Assembly: GCA_001189215.1 (NCBI GenBank)
Contig: LFCR01000002.1
Location: forward strand, 1 to 64,000
Direction: 5' to 3'
Source: Parcubacteria bacterium C7867-008
Lineage (GTDB): Bacteria > Patescibacteria > Paceibacteria > UBA9973 > UBA2103
Length of the DNA stretch: 64,000 nt
In this document: positions 6,261 to 14,537 of the stretch, piece after piece
Layout: each line of letters starts with the position of its first letter
How positions within the stretch are numbered: position 1 is the stretch's first letter
Made by a program: the position numbers and the translations under genes
The notes under the pieces: generated by a model
What the model saw: the letters and a program-made list of their open reading frames with translations, nothing else
Databases searched by the model: none
Told to the model about the DNA's origin: nothing

Positions 6261-6893
6261 TTAAATGTTCACGGTCTGCAGACAATATGAAAGTATGCCG
6301 TCGATGTTTATATCGTAGAGCATCGTCTCAGAGAGATGGCGGTAGCTAATGATCTCTTCAGATGTGAACCAGATGTTAATTTCCCCATCTGCTTCTTCTG
6401 GCATATCAGTGCAGTGTATTAGGTTACGCACGGCACGATCATCTACGTTGGCCATTGCATACGTATCAAGCGTGAGATCTCCACGGATAGTACCCACATC
6501 AGATGTTGCAGGCTCTGTTGTCCCAACAAGTTTCTTAACCACAGCCACTGCCTGATTACCCTCCCAGATCATCATCACAACAGGTCCACAGGTCATGTAC
6601 TTCTCAAGGGCACGAATAATGTCTTTACCGTATTCAATTGGTTCTTTCTCTGCTGAGAGACCTGCAGCCTTACGGTTCTCAATAATACCGGTTCCCTTCT
6701 TGATGAACCATGCATCATCCTTGTTGTAGTGCTTCCAGATAAGATCCTTATCTGCGACGGTCATCTTAAGTGCAACGAGCTTCAGGCCCGTACGCTCGAA
6801 ACGACTAATAATCTCACCTACCAGATTACGCTGAATGCCATCAGGCTTGATGATCACGAAGGTACGTTCAGTCTTTGGGTGCGGAATAGCCAT
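6261..6893 (-). CDS. ndk: nucleoside-diphosphate kinase, extended form
   Basis: It transfers the gamma phosphate between nucleoside triphosphates and diphosphates through a phosphohistidine. It begins with the conserved RTFVIIKPDGIQRNLVGEII block, with FERTGLKLVALKM following, and retains the active-site histidine in VRNLIHCTD (about residue 160). At 210 residues it is longer than the usual ~140. The extra length is an insertion after about residue 60 (WFIKKGTGIIENRKAAG and onward) plus a C-terminal tail (SYRHLSETMLYDINIDG). Long Ndk forms occur in some lineages, so I regard it as functional. Confidence 0.9.
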   Translation of the reverse strand: MAIPHPKTERTFVIIKPDGIQRNLVGEIISRFERTGLKLVALKMTVADKDLIWKHYNKDDAWFIKKGTGIIENRKAAGLSAEKEPIEYGKDIIRALEKYMTCGPVVMMIWEGNQAVAVVKKLVGTTEPATSDVGTIRGDLTLDTYAMANVDDRAVRNLIHCTDMPEEADGEINIWFTSEEIISYRHLSETMLYDINIDGILSYCLQTVNI

Positions 6894-6949
6894 GAATTAC
6901 TCGATAAATACTAAAGGATCGCCGAAGCGAAGATACGGGCAGTATAGCA

Positions 6950-6982
6950 AAACGACCACACCTCTGCGAGGTGTGGTCGTTT
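6950..6982 (-). terminator. hairpin terminator after the 80-residue membrane protein
   Basis: AAACGACCACACCTC pairs perfectly with its complement around a 3-nt loop. The minus-strand continuation is T-rich. Confidence 0.8.
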
Positions 6983-6994
6983 ATACATTTCAGC

Positions 6995-7237
6995 TTACTG
7001 AGGAGCAGCGTCACCACCAACCATTCCACCTTCCATACTGTCGCCAGATCCTGTTGGAAGGGTCACATTGATATTTGCTGAGCCACCTGCAGGTGCAGCT
7101 GCCTTACCACCACCGTAGTTTGTCCAGGCATAGGCACCTGCTCCAATAAGAGCGATAAGGAGAATGACGGCAATAACCCATCCCGCTGCAGAGTTATTCT
7201 GGGGCGCAGCGCCGGGAGTCGTTACAACAGTGTCCAT
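6995..7237 (-). CDS. small single-span membrane protein with Gly/Ala-rich exterior
   Basis: This 80-residue protein has a cytoplasmic-type N-terminus rich in Pro/Ala/Asn, one transmembrane helix (AGWVIAVILLIALIGAGAYAW), and a Gly/Ser/Ala-rich tail with GDSMEGGMVGGDA. It is the same type as the ORF at 58667-58897. Function unknown; I read it as a type II membrane protein with a flexible outer tail. Confidence 0.7.
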   Translation of the reverse strand: MDTVVTTPGAAPQNNSAAGWVIAVILLIALIGAGAYAWTNYGGGKAAAPAGGSANINVTLPTGSGDSMEGGMVGGDAAPQ

Positions 7238-7307
7238 AGAGTGAGATTCAGTTATATAAGCTTGTATCGTGAAATTGTACTCACGTTGGTATTAAGGGTT
7301 CATGAAT

Positions 7308-7335
7308 TTGACTGACCTCTTGAGAAGAGTATATT
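7308..7335 (+). promoter_or_regulatory. near-consensus sigma70 promoter of the 7380 gene
   Basis: TTGACT, 16-bp spacer, TATATT. This contrasts with core genes here, which mostly show only a -10 box beside the start codon. Confidence 0.7.
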
Positions 7336-7379
7336 GATGCAAGTCCATTCTTTTGGAGTGGAGTAGTTTTGGAGGGAAC

Positions 7380-7757
7380 GTGAAAATTCCAGTTCATTTG
7401 TTAGAAAATGTCCTTAAAACGGACATCCCAACGACGCCAAATCGACGCCCAGAGATCGCATCGGTATTGGCACGTCGTGTCATGAACCCCGAAAGCTGCG
7501 GTGATGTTCACCGCATCGAACACGATGGCGTGGAGCGCTGGCTGATCGCACCGTTCGATCCTGACGCTCCGCGACCCGGACAACCACGAGATGTTGCGCG
7601 TATCGCGACAGTCCTTTACGACAAGACCGTCGAGAAGCCCGGTCAGACGGTCCCGACTCCTCCGAATGGAACGGTCTGGGGGTGGCGAATAGACGCATTC
7701 GGGCTCAATGCCCGACTGTATGTCCTCGCTTCACTCATACCCATGAGCGCTGCGTAG
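7380..7757 (+). CDS. hypothetical protein, single-gene cassette with Shine-Dalgarno
   Basis: This 125-residue soluble protein starts at a GTG preceded by GGAGGG (7371-7376) at good spacing, which is why I prefer it over an upstream TTG. It contains RRPEIASVLARRVMN and HRIEHDGVERWLIAPFDP segments and a Pro-rich middle. No family is recognised. It has its own consensus promoter and its own terminator (7777-7805) and appears more GC-rich than its neighbours. It is one of a dozen such isolated units in this window. Confidence 0.7.
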   Translation: MKIPVHLLENVLKTDIPTTPNRRPEIASVLARRVMNPESCGDVHRIEHDGVERWLIAPFDPDAPRPGQPRDVARIATVLYDKTVEKPGQTVPTPPNGTVWGWRIDAFGLNARLYVLASLIPMSAA

Positions 7758-7776
7758 ACGATTCCAGAAATGGCAT

Positions 7777-7805
7777 GAGCCGTCCCTCGGGGCGGCTCTT
7801 TCCTT
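7777..7805 (+). terminator. terminator of the 7380 gene
   Basis: GAGCCGTCCC pairs with GGGGCGGCTC and is followed by TTTCCTTT. Confidence 0.75.
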
Positions 7806-8575
7806 TATTCACTCGGTCTCTTCGTAACAACAATCGTCTGATCTTCTTCAATAAGAATGGTGTGCTCAAAGTGCGCACTGCGTGAACCATCTTTAGTAGC
7901 GAATGTGTAGCCGTCTCGCAGGATATGTACCCCAGCACGGCCCATGTTAGCGATAGGTTCAAGAGCGAGTACCATACCAGGAACAATCTCCGGACCGGTA
8001 CCTGGATGCCCAACATTCCCCACAAACGGTTCCTCATGCACTTCTGCACCCACGCCATGCCCACCCAGTATCTTCACCACTGAAGATCCACTTCCCTCAA
8101 AGGCCTTTTCTGTTGCGTGTGAAATATCTCCAATCCGGTTACCAACTCGTGCTGCTGCAATCGCTGCATCAAGTGCAAGCCGAGTAGTGTCCATAAGCGC
8201 ATACGACTTTGCATCAGTCTTCCCAACCGGTACCGTGACCGCAGAGTCCACGATCATACCGTCATGAGAGAGACCAAGATCTAGCGAAACAATGTCTCCT
8301 TCCTTAAGAACGCGATCACCTGGAATACCGTGCACCACTTCATCATTCACGGATATACAAAGCGCTGCTGGAAATGGGTACCGCGCACCCTCCGGCTGAT
8401 AGCCCTTGAAGATAGGTTCATCGCCTCCTGCACGAATAAGTTCTTCTGCGCGCGTATCAAGTTGCTTGGTGGTGACACCAGGATGTACTTCACTCGCGAG
8501 TGTTTCCAGAATGATACCGAAGCGGCGTCCCGCTTCTAGAAGTGCTGCTCGCTGTTCCGGAGTACGGATGATCAT
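7805..8575 (-). CDS. map: methionine aminopeptidase, type I
   Basis: It removes the initiator methionine from nascent proteins. It has 256 residues, the normal type I length. Metal-binding residues are visible in SLDLGLSHDGMIVDSAV (two Asp), GGHGVGAEVHEEP (His), LALEPIANM (Glu) and SAHFEHTILI (Glu). It follows adk by 3 nt. The secY-adk-map order is the usual end of the spc operon, although a terminator-like GC-rich sequence separates secY from adk here. Confidence 0.94.
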   Translation of the reverse strand: MIIRTPEQRAALLEAGRRFGIILETLASEVHPGVTTKQLDTRAEELIRAGGDEPIFKGYQPEGARYPFPAALCISVNDEVVHGIPGDRVLKEGDIVSLDLGLSHDGMIVDSAVTVPVGKTDAKSYALMDTTRLALDAAIAAARVGNRIGDISHATEKAFEGSGSSVVKILGGHGVGAEVHEEPFVGNVGHPGTGPEIVPGMVLALEPIANMGRAGVHILRDGYTFATKDGSRSAHFEHTILIEEDQTIVVTKRPSE

Positions 8576-8578
8576 AGA

Positions 8579-9151
8579 CTATAGACCAAGTGCCTCGTGC
8601 ACAGACTTCGCTACTTCTTCTGGTGTCTGTTCCCCATCAATATCGATAAGGGCACCTTTGGCACGGAAGATCTCCAATGCCTTCAGGGTATGCTCCTGAT
8701 ATTCTTCTAGACGCTCTTCAACGGCATCCTGACGGTCATCAGAACGACCTGAAGTCTGTGCGCGTCCTTCAAGACGACGACGCACTTCATCATCAGAGAC
8801 ACTAATGTTTACAACCTTAAACGGACGACCTACCCACTCAAGGGTAGCGACATTAAGTTCTGCTTCTTGAAGCTTACGGTTGAAGCCATCAAAAATAACA
8901 CTCTCCTCTTCTCCAACAGAGAACAATGCTCGCTGATAGAGATACATAGCAAACCAATGTGGCATAAGGAGTCCCTGTGCTAGCTCGTCACGAACCTTCC
9001 GGCCCACCAGTGTATCTTCCTGCGCAATGGCACGGAATTGTGCACCAGAGGCAAGGATCTTCCACCCCGTGCGTTCAGCAAGGATCTTTGCCTGAGTTCC
9101 CTTTCCACTACCGGGCTTTCCAATGAAAAAGACTGTATGGGCTTGATTCAT
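8579..9151 (-). CDS. adk: adenylate kinase-type nucleoside monophosphate kinase (short LID)
   Basis: It phosphorylates AMP using ATP. This 190-residue protein has the P-loop GKPGSGKGTQAK near residue 12, the AMP-binding SGAQFRAIA segment, FDGFNRKLQEAE (the conserved DGFPR position reads DGFNR) and RRRLEGRAQTSGRSDD where the LID begins. The LID is short and has no zinc cysteines. It is directly upstream of map. The start is supported by TAAAGT 6 nt upstream. Confidence 0.85.
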   Translation of the reverse strand: MNQAHTVFFIGKPGSGKGTQAKILAERTGWKILASGAQFRAIAQEDTLVGRKVRDELAQGLLMPHWFAMYLYQRALFSVGEEESVIFDGFNRKLQEAELNVATLEWVGRPFKVVNISVSDDEVRRRLEGRAQTSGRSDDRQDAVEERLEEYQEHTLKALEIFRAKGALIDIDGEQTPEEVAKSVHEALGL

Positions 9152-9157
9152 ATCGCT

Positions 9158-9163
9158 ACTTTA
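9158..9163 (-). promoter_or_regulatory. leaderless -10 box for adk-map
   Basis: TAAAGT, 6 nt, ATG (9151). Confidence 0.55.
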
Positions 9164-9200
9164 GCACAGCAACGAAAAACCGGCCTTCCGGCCGTTCTTT

Positions 9201-10466
9201 CTAATACTCTCTGAGTGACGCGTGGGCGTCCACCTTTCGAATGAGGTCCAGAAGTACCTGAACCGCAATAAGGAGAGCGGTACCTCCTACAAGCACCGCA
9301 CTGATACCAGTGATTCCCTTCACAATGAATGGGATGACCGCAACGAGTCCGAGGAATACTGCACCAGGAAGAGTTACACGAGTCACCACGCTGTTGATGT
9401 ATGCTTCTGTCTCGCGACCAGGACGAACACCAGGAACGAATGCACCAGACTTCTGAAGATTATCTGCAACACGCTTCGGCTCGAAGGTGATGGTGGTGTA
9501 GAAGAAGGTGAACATGATTACGAGCACAAAGTATGCTGCACCGTATGCATACGGGTTGTTCACAAATGTGGTGTATCCAGCTGCAAGCCCTGTTGCACCA
9601 GCTACTCCCATAGCACCGAGCGCTGAGAAGAGCATCTGTGGAAGGAGTAGGAGCGAGAGCGCGAAGATAATTGGAATCACGCCAGCCTGAAGAAGGCGGA
9701 TAGGAAGATAGGTAGCAGCATTCGCTGCTCCACGTGCCTGACGTGCATACGCAATTGGTATTGAACGCTCTGCTTCAGATACAAGAACCACTGAGTAAAC
9801 CACAGCAATCGCAAGTGCGAGGAAGCCAAGATATGCAGGAATGTTCTCCGTTGATGCCGTGAAGATTGCCTGAGATACCGCTGATGGAAGACCTGCGATG
9901 ATGCCGGCGAAGATGATGAGTGAGACACCGTTACCGATACCGAACTCAGTGATGAGCTCACCAATCCACATGAGGAGCAGTGATCCTGCTGCTGCAAGGA
10001 ATACGTTTATAGCGAATGAAAATGGACTGAGTGGGAGAAGTACGTGCTGGCTCTCAAGGAGTGAGAGGAACGCTACCGACTGCAAGATAGCAATCGGGAT
10101 AGTGATCATGCGAGCAATAGAGATGAACTGGGTGCGTCCTGCCTCTCCCTCTTCGCTGTACATTGCCTTCACGCGAGGGAAGATAACGGTACCAAGTTGC
10201 ATGATGATAGATGCCGTAATGTACGGACCAACACCAAGCATTACGATAGATACATACGAGAAACCACCACCTGAGAATACGTTCAGGAGGCCGAGGAATT
10301 GGTTGTTCAAGAAGAACTGCTCGAGAGCAACACGATCTACACCTGGAATCGGAATAGCGGCAAGGAAACGGAATACCGCAATGGCACCAAGGACAAATAG
10401 TATGCGGTTACGGAGCGCCTTATCGGCAAACGTGAGTCGGAGCTTGTTGAAGAAATTAGCCACCAT
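9201..10466 (-). CDS. secY: protein translocase subunit SecY
   Basis: It is the central channel of the Sec translocon. It has 421 residues with about ten hydrophobic helices. Family blocks visible are IPIPGVDRVALEQFF, NVFSGGGFSYVSIVMLGVGPYI with TASIIMQLG, the cytoplasmic SEAERSIPIAYARQARG with LPIRLLQAGVIPIIFA, and FVPGVRPGRETEAYI. It overlaps the rplO end by 11 nt, consistent with coupled translation at the end of the spc operon. Confidence 0.96.
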   Translation of the reverse strand: MVANFFNKLRLTFADKALRNRILFVLGAIAVFRFLAAIPIPGVDRVALEQFFLNNQFLGLLNVFSGGGFSYVSIVMLGVGPYITASIIMQLGTVIFPRVKAMYSEEGEAGRTQFISIARMITIPIAILQSVAFLSLLESQHVLLPLSPFSFAINVFLAAAGSLLLMWIGELITEFGIGNGVSLIIFAGIIAGLPSAVSQAIFTASTENIPAYLGFLALAIAVVYSVVLVSEAERSIPIAYARQARGAANAATYLPIRLLQAGVIPIIFALSLLLLPQMLFSALGAMGVAGATGLAAGYTTFVNNPYAYGAAYFVLVIMFTFFYTTITFEPKRVADNLQKSGAFVPGVRPGRETEAYINSVVTRVTLPGAVFLGLVAVIPFIVKGITGISAVLVGGTALLIAVQVLLDLIRKVDAHASLREY

Positions 10467-10911
10467 AGGAGATTGAGCCTCCTGCTGCTTCGATCGCTGC
10501 CTTTGCTGCTGCAGAGACTTCGCATCCGGAAACGGTGATTTTCTTTGTAAGAGAACCGGTACCGAGGATCTTTACCTGCTTGAGGTATCCACCACGACTG
10601 CCGAGAAGATTCTTCTGGGTAAGGGTGATTGGGTTTACTGCTTCACCCGCTGCAAAGTTTGCTTCGAGTGCTGCAAGGTTTACCGCAACGTAGCTGATGC
10701 GTGGGCGTACGGTACGAGAACGATTCTTACCATGTCCACGAAGTTTAGGCATCTTCTTGATGAGGTCACGCATCTCAGGACGCTTCTTGTGACCAGCACG
10801 TGCATTCTGACCCTTGGTACCACGACCAGAAGTCTTTCCACGAGTACCGCCACGTCCGACACGAGCGGAAGTGATGCGAGGAGTCTTGGGTGCGAGTGTG
10901 TTTATCTGCAT
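10456..10911 (-). CDS. rplO: 50S ribosomal protein L15
   Basis: This 151-residue protein has the Gly/Arg-rich N-terminus of L15 (RVGRGGTRGKTSGRGTKGQ) and the conserved VNLAALEANF and KILGTGSLTKKITV segments. It follows rpsE by 9 nt; rpmD (L30), which separates them in most bacteria, is absent. Absence of L30 is a known trait of CPR bacteria. Confidence 0.95.
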   Translation of the reverse strand: MQINTLAPKTPRITSARVGRGGTRGKTSGRGTKGQNARAGHKKRPEMRDLIKKMPKLRGHGKNRSRTVRPRISYVAVNLAALEANFAAGEAVNPITLTQKNLLGSRGGYLKQVKILGTGSLTKKITVSGCEVSAAAKAAIEAAGGSISYGG

Positions 10912-10920
10912 AAAAATGTC

Positions 10921-11529
10921 TTAGCCTTTGAGCTGCTTGAGTGCGGCGATGGTGGCGCGGGCGATGGTGAGCTTGTTCTTAGAACGAGTCTGGATCTTTG
11001 CAATCACGTTGGTGACACCAGCGTGCTCAAGTACCACACGCATTGCTGAGCCAGCAACAATACCGCGACCTGGAGATGGAATCATCTCTACCGTGCTTGA
11101 TGCATACTTTGCGTGTACCTCATGTGCGATAGAGCGTTCCTTGGTAAGAGGGACTGTGAAGAGTGCCTTCTTTGCAGCACGTACTGCCTTATCGATAGCA
11201 AGTGCGGTATCTGCTCCCTTTCCAACACCAACACCAACACGTCCCTTCTTGTCTCCGATAACTACGGTAACGCTGAATGAGAAACGACGACCTCCTGCCA
11301 TAACACGAGCAACACGACGTACTTCAAGCGTAGCCTGTTCGAACTCGCTGCGCTCACGGGGAGCACGTTCGCGAGGACGACCACCAGGACGTCCACCTGG
11401 GCGACCACCTGCACCGCGAGCACCGCGCTGCGGACGGGTGTCTGCAGGAGCTGCTTCAACAGGTGCAGCCTCAATAGGTGCTTCGGTTGGAACGATCTCG
11501 TTCTCGGTCATAGTAGTAGTGTCAGTCAT
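10921..11529 (-). CDS. rpsE: 30S ribosomal protein S5 with N-terminal extension
   Basis: The S5 core starts near residue 62 (EFEQATLEVRRVARVMAGGR, then VGDKKGRVGVGVGKGAD) and reaches the usual end. It is preceded by about 60 residues of acidic and then Gly/Arg/Pro-rich sequence (RGARGAGGRPGGRPGGRPRE). S5 lines the mRNA entry site. The extension is low-complexity and probably disordered. Confidence 0.94.
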   Translation of the reverse strand: MTDTTTMTENEIVPTEAPIEAAPVEAAPADTRPQRGARGAGGRPGGRPGGRPRERAPRERSEFEQATLEVRRVARVMAGGRRFSFSVTVVIGDKKGRVGVGVGKGADTALAIDKAVRAAKKALFTVPLTKERSIAHEVHAKYASSTVEMIPSPGRGIVAGSAMRVVLEHAGVTNVIAKIQTRSKNKLTIARATIAALKQLKG

Positions 11530-11535
11530 AAAATA

Positions 11536-11880
11536 TTAGAAAGCGAGACCTGATTCACGGGCAGCATCCGCAAGCTTCTTAACCTGAGCAGCGTATGCAT
11601 AGCCACCGCGATCGAATACGACCGTAGTGATGCCTGCTTTTACTGCACGCTCAGCAACCGCCTTCCCTACTGCAGCAGCCTGAAGGGTCTGTGCACCTGG
11701 GAATTCGCGGCCATGTGCAGCAGCAATAGTACGTCCTGCAACATCATCGATAATCTGTGCAGATACGAAACGGTTTGAGCGATGGATCGCAAGGCGTGGA
11801 CGAACAGCCGTTCCAGAAACCTGAGAACGAATGCGCTTGTGTCGTCGTGCGCGAAGCACTTGTTTGCTGATAGTAGTCAT
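11536..11880 (-). CDS. rplR: 50S ribosomal protein L18
   Basis: This 114-residue protein of normal length has the family blocks RLAIHRSNRFVSAQIIDD, KAVAERAVKAGITTVVFDRG and GYAYAAQVKKLADAARESGL. It binds 5S rRNA. It is spaced 6 nt from both rplF and rpsE. Confidence 0.95.
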   Translation of the reverse strand: MTTISKQVLRARRHKRIRSQVSGTAVRPRLAIHRSNRFVSAQIIDDVAGRTIAAAHGREFPGAQTLQAAAVGKAVAERAVKAGITTVVFDRGGYAYAAQVKKLADAARESGLAF

Positions 11881-11886
11881 AGTGGA

Positions 11887-12420
11887 TTAGACGGCTTTCT
11901 TGCCCTGCTTACGGCGGATTACTTCGTCATCATACTTAATACCCTTACCAAGATATGGTTCCGGTGGCTTGATTCCGCGTATCTCAGCAGCGAACTGGCC
12001 AACCTTCTGCTTGTCTGCACCCTCAATAGTCATTGTGGTCTTAACAACACCAACGGTGATACCTTCAGGAATCTTAACTACAACTGGGTGTGAGAAACCA
12101 ACTGCGAATACGAGCTCACTTCCCTTTAGTTCAACCTTGTATCCAACACCGTTAAGGATGAGTACCTTCTTGAACGGAGTCTCTACGCCCTGCATCATTG
12201 CAATAACGTGTGCAGCGAATGTTCCGGTTAGTGCCTTTGCAAGTTTGCTTGAGTTGTTTGGAGTGATGACAACACCTTCATCTGTAACATTGATAGAAAT
12301 AGAAGAATGTACAGAACGAGAGAGAGTCTCCTTTGCTCCTTTTACGGAAAGCATGCCATCACCTGCGGTAACGGTTACTTTTGAAGGAATCTGGATTGGT
12401 TTCTTTGCAAGACGGCTCAT
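11887..12420 (-). CDS. rplF: 50S ribosomal protein L6
   Basis: It has 177 residues starting MSRLAKKPIQIPSKVTV. The longer ORF extending to 12534 only adds shadow sequence over rpsH. The conserved C-terminal block RGIKPPEPYLGKGIKYDDE is present. L6 sits near the factor-binding site. Confidence 0.95.
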   Translation of the reverse strand: MSRLAKKPIQIPSKVTVTAGDGMLSVKGAKETLSRSVHSSISINVTDEGVVITPNNSSKLAKALTGTFAAHVIAMMQGVETPFKKVLILNGVGYKVELKGSELVFAVGFSHPVVVKIPEGITVGVVKTTMTIEGADKQKVGQFAAEIRGIKPPEPYLGKGIKYDDEVIRRKQGKKAV

Positions 12421-12430
12421 AAATAATGTA

Positions 12431-12823
12431 TTACCAGATCTCGAAGAGATTCTCACCTCCTGCACGTACCTTGCGTGCTTCCTTGTCTGTAAGGATTCCC
12501 TTTGGAGTTGAGATGATGCGAGCACCAAGACCATTCTTTACGGCATGTGCTTCAGTAGAAGAAACATAGAGACGACGACCTGGCTTAGAGATACGCTTTA
12601 CGTCAGTGATCTTGTGATTACCACGCGCATCATAGGCGAGAGTAACTTCGATCTGGAACGGTGCCTTCTTGGTAACCTCAACACGCTCTACGAAGCCAAG
12701 CTCCTTAAGCTTGTTAGCAATCTCTTCAATATGCTTGGAATGAGGAGCAGACACCATCGTGTTACCGATAGCTCCTGCATTCTTTAGACGGATTATAAAA
12801 TCTCCTACGCGGTCAGATACCAT
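12431..12823 (-). CDS. rpsH: 30S ribosomal protein S8
   Basis: It has 130 residues, starting VSDRVGDFIIRLKNAG and ending with the conserved KARKVRAGGENLFEIW-type segment. I set the start at the ATG at 12823, the position matching the family, rather than six codons upstream. S8 binds helix 21 of 16S rRNA. Confidence 0.95.
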   Translation of the reverse strand: MVSDRVGDFIIRLKNAGAIGNTMVSAPHSKHIEEIANKLKELGFVERVEVTKKAPFQIEVTLAYDARGNHKITDVKRISKPGRRLYVSSTEAHAVKNGLGARIISTPKGILTDKEARKVRAGGENLFEIW

Positions 12824-12834
12824 ACAAAAAATAA

Positions 12835-13104
12835 TTACCAAGAAGCTTTCTTAACACCCGGAATCTTACCCTCACGTGCCATCTCGCGGAACTGGATGCG
12901 AGAAAGACCGAATGTACGCATATAGCCACGACCACGACCAGTGATAGCACAACGATTCTTGATACGTACTGGGGAAGAGTTCTTCGGAAGAGCCTGTAGA
13001 CCTTCCCAGTCACCCGCAGCCTTAAGAGCCGCCCGCTTTTCAGCGTACTGCGCGACAAGCTTCACCTTCTTGGCGTTGCGAGCGATTTGGGATGTTTTAG
13101 CCAT
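12835..13104 (-). CDS. rpsN: 30S ribosomal protein S14
   Basis: It has 89 residues and is the long, zinc-free form; the CxxC pairs of the short form are absent. Conserved RCAITGRGRGYMRTFGLSR and the end IPGVKKASW are present. In most bacteria rplE precedes it directly; here a 0.5-kb insertion with an unknown gene and a terminator separates them. Confidence 0.95.
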   Translation of the reverse strand: MAKTSQIARNAKKVKLVAQYAEKRAALKAAGDWEGLQALPKNSSPVRIKNRCAITGRGRGYMRTFGLSRIQFREMAREGKIPGVKKASW

Positions 13105-13171
13105 ACGAAAAATAGCTCCGGAGAGCGTGCAAGTAATGTATCAGTTAGTATTTAGCGTGTCAAACAGCGGA

Positions 13172-13204
13172 GGACCCAGTCAGAACGAGTGTCTGATTGG
13201 GTCC
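13172..13204 (-). terminator. hairpin after the 13216-13566 unknown gene
   Basis: A 13-bp stem (GGACCCAGTCAGA with its complement, one G-U) closes a 7-nt loop. The T-tail is weak, so the terminator role is tentative. Confidence 0.5.
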
Positions 13205-13215
13205 CCTTGTTTGGC

Positions 13216-13566
13216 TTACCAGCTGAGGTGAATAGGTACCAGGAATGGTGCTTCCTGATCGATTTCGGACCGCGCAATCGTCCTGAAAGTGGCCCGGACA
13301 GTAATCCCGACCTTTTGCACCTCCCGTATCAGCGCGTCGAGGAACTTCCGGAGCTTCCCCTCCACGAAGTGGCCGGCCTCAGACGTAAGGAACCAAATAA
13401 CAGTTTCATCCTTTCCTGAGTCTGCTGCGGCCTTCTGATACTGAAGCAGATCGCTCGCGAACCACTCGCGGGCGACCTGAACTGGATCCCGATCGTCGAG
13501 CTGGATCCCGATGGGATCTCCAGCTATCGCTGCGTCAAATATGTCAGGTGATTTAGTCAAGATCAT
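13216..13566 (-). CDS. hypothetical protein inserted between rplE and rpsN
   Basis: This 116-residue soluble protein includes PIGIQLDDRDPVQVAREWF, ETVIWFLTSEAGHFVEG and an amphipathic RKFLDALIREVQKVGI helix. No family is recognised. It lies on the same strand as the ribosomal genes but is bounded by a hairpin downstream and by the rplE terminator upstream. GGTGGAG precedes its ATG at short spacing. It belongs to the group of isolated cassette genes. Confidence 0.65.
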   Translation of the reverse strand: MILTKSPDIFDAAIAGDPIGIQLDDRDPVQVAREWFASDLLQYQKAAADSGKDETVIWFLTSEAGHFVEGKLRKFLDALIREVQKVGITVRATFRTIARSEIDQEAPFLVPIHLSW

Positions 13567-13623
13567 ATCTCCACCGCTTATGTTTCAGTCTGTCAGCAGC
13601 TAACCATCTAAGTATACCAATGT

Positions 13624-13657
13624 CAAAAAAGACCCCTTTGCGGGGCCCTTTGTTTTT
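13624..13657 (-). terminator. terminator after rplE
   Basis: On the minus strand a GC-rich stem GGCCCC/GGGGTC is followed by six T residues, directly after the rplE stop. It splits the ribosomal cluster into two transcription units. Confidence 0.75.
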
Positions 13658-13658
13658 C

Positions 13659-14198
13659 CTATACACCAACCTTGAGTGGTATGCCGAGGTGTCGGTAGAA
13701 GGCTTCTGCCTCCTCCTTACCTTTTGCGGTGGTTACGAGTGTGATAGCAAGACCAAACACATCCTTGAGATCCTCTTCGCTTGTTTCAGGGAAGATGCTG
13801 TTCTCACGGATACCAATGGTGAGGTTACCCATTGCATCGATAGCACTTGCATTAAGACCACGGAAGTCACGAGTACGTGGAAGTGCGATGTTTACGAGCT
13901 TGTCGAGGAAGTCGCGCATACGGTCCCCACGAAGGGTTACCTGGTATCCAACTACTTCACCCTCACGAAGCTTGAATGATGCAATAGACTGGCGTGCAGC
14001 GCGCTCAGATGGCTTCTGGCCGGTGATACGAGCAAGACGATCTGCCACAACCTTGTTGCGGTTCTTGTCACGAGCCTTTCCAACGCCCGATGATACGACG
14101 ATCTTAAGAAGGCGTGGTGCTGCCATCGGATTGGTGTATCCGAAGGTACCCTTGAGGGTATCGTATGCGTTCTTCTGCTTTTCTTTGGTAATAATCAT
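13659..14198 (-). CDS. rplE: 50S ribosomal protein L5
   Basis: This 179-residue protein of normal length has the conserved blocks KIVVSSGVGKARDKN, ITGQKPSERAARQSIASFKL and TLRGDRMRDFLDKLVNIALP. L5 binds 5S rRNA and contacts the P-site tRNA. It is the last gene before the terminator at 13624. Confidence 0.96.
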   Translation of the reverse strand: MIITKEKQKNAYDTLKGTFGYTNPMAAPRLLKIVVSSGVGKARDKNRNKVVADRLARITGQKPSERAARQSIASFKLREGEVVGYQVTLRGDRMRDFLDKLVNIALPRTRDFRGLNASAIDAMGNLTIGIRENSIFPETSEEDLKDVFGLAITLVTTAKGKEEAEAFYRHLGIPLKVGV

Positions 14199-14208
14199 AA
14201 AAGTGTAA

Positions 14209-14526
14209 TTACGAGAGTGTCGTGTTGCTCTTCTTTGCTACACGAACCATCTTTCCGTCTTCCTTAGTACGAGCAATGCGAGTTCCCTTCTTGCTCTTAG
14301 GATCGAGGAACATAACGTTAGATGCATCAATAGCACGTGGACGCTCAACGATAGAGCCAGACTGCTGTCCGCCGCGACCACCCTTGAGGTGACGCTTTAC
14401 GAGTGCAACACCGTCAATAACCACCTGACCAGTTGCAGGAAGTGCACGAGTGATAGTGCCAGTACGGCCCTTATCCTTTCCTGATACTACGATCACCTGA
14501 TCTCCTTTTTTGAGTTTCATCTTCAT
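14209..14526 (-). CDS. rplX: 50S ribosomal protein L24
   Basis: This 105-residue protein contains the KOW motif (KKGDQVIVVSGKDKGRTGTI) and the typical VVIDGVALVKRHLK segment. It is an early 50S assembly protein. It lies 10 nt from rplE and 11 nt from rplN. Confidence 0.95.
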   Translation of the reverse strand: MKMKLKKGDQVIVVSGKDKGRTGTITRALPATGQVVIDGVALVKRHLKGGRGGQQSGSIVERPRAIDASNVMFLDPKSKKGTRIARTKEDGKMVRVAKKSNTTLS

Positions 14527-14537
14527 AAATAAATAGG

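Noticed and set aside
6140..6285. N-terminal extension of the YjdF-like protein to 6285
   Set aside because: It would translate through the ndk terminator hairpin and into the ndk coding end; the TACAGT box supports the start at 6135.
10928..11539. 203-codon plus-strand ORF opposite rpsE
   Set aside because: It mirrors the Gly/Arg-rich S5 extension and has no protein-like pattern.
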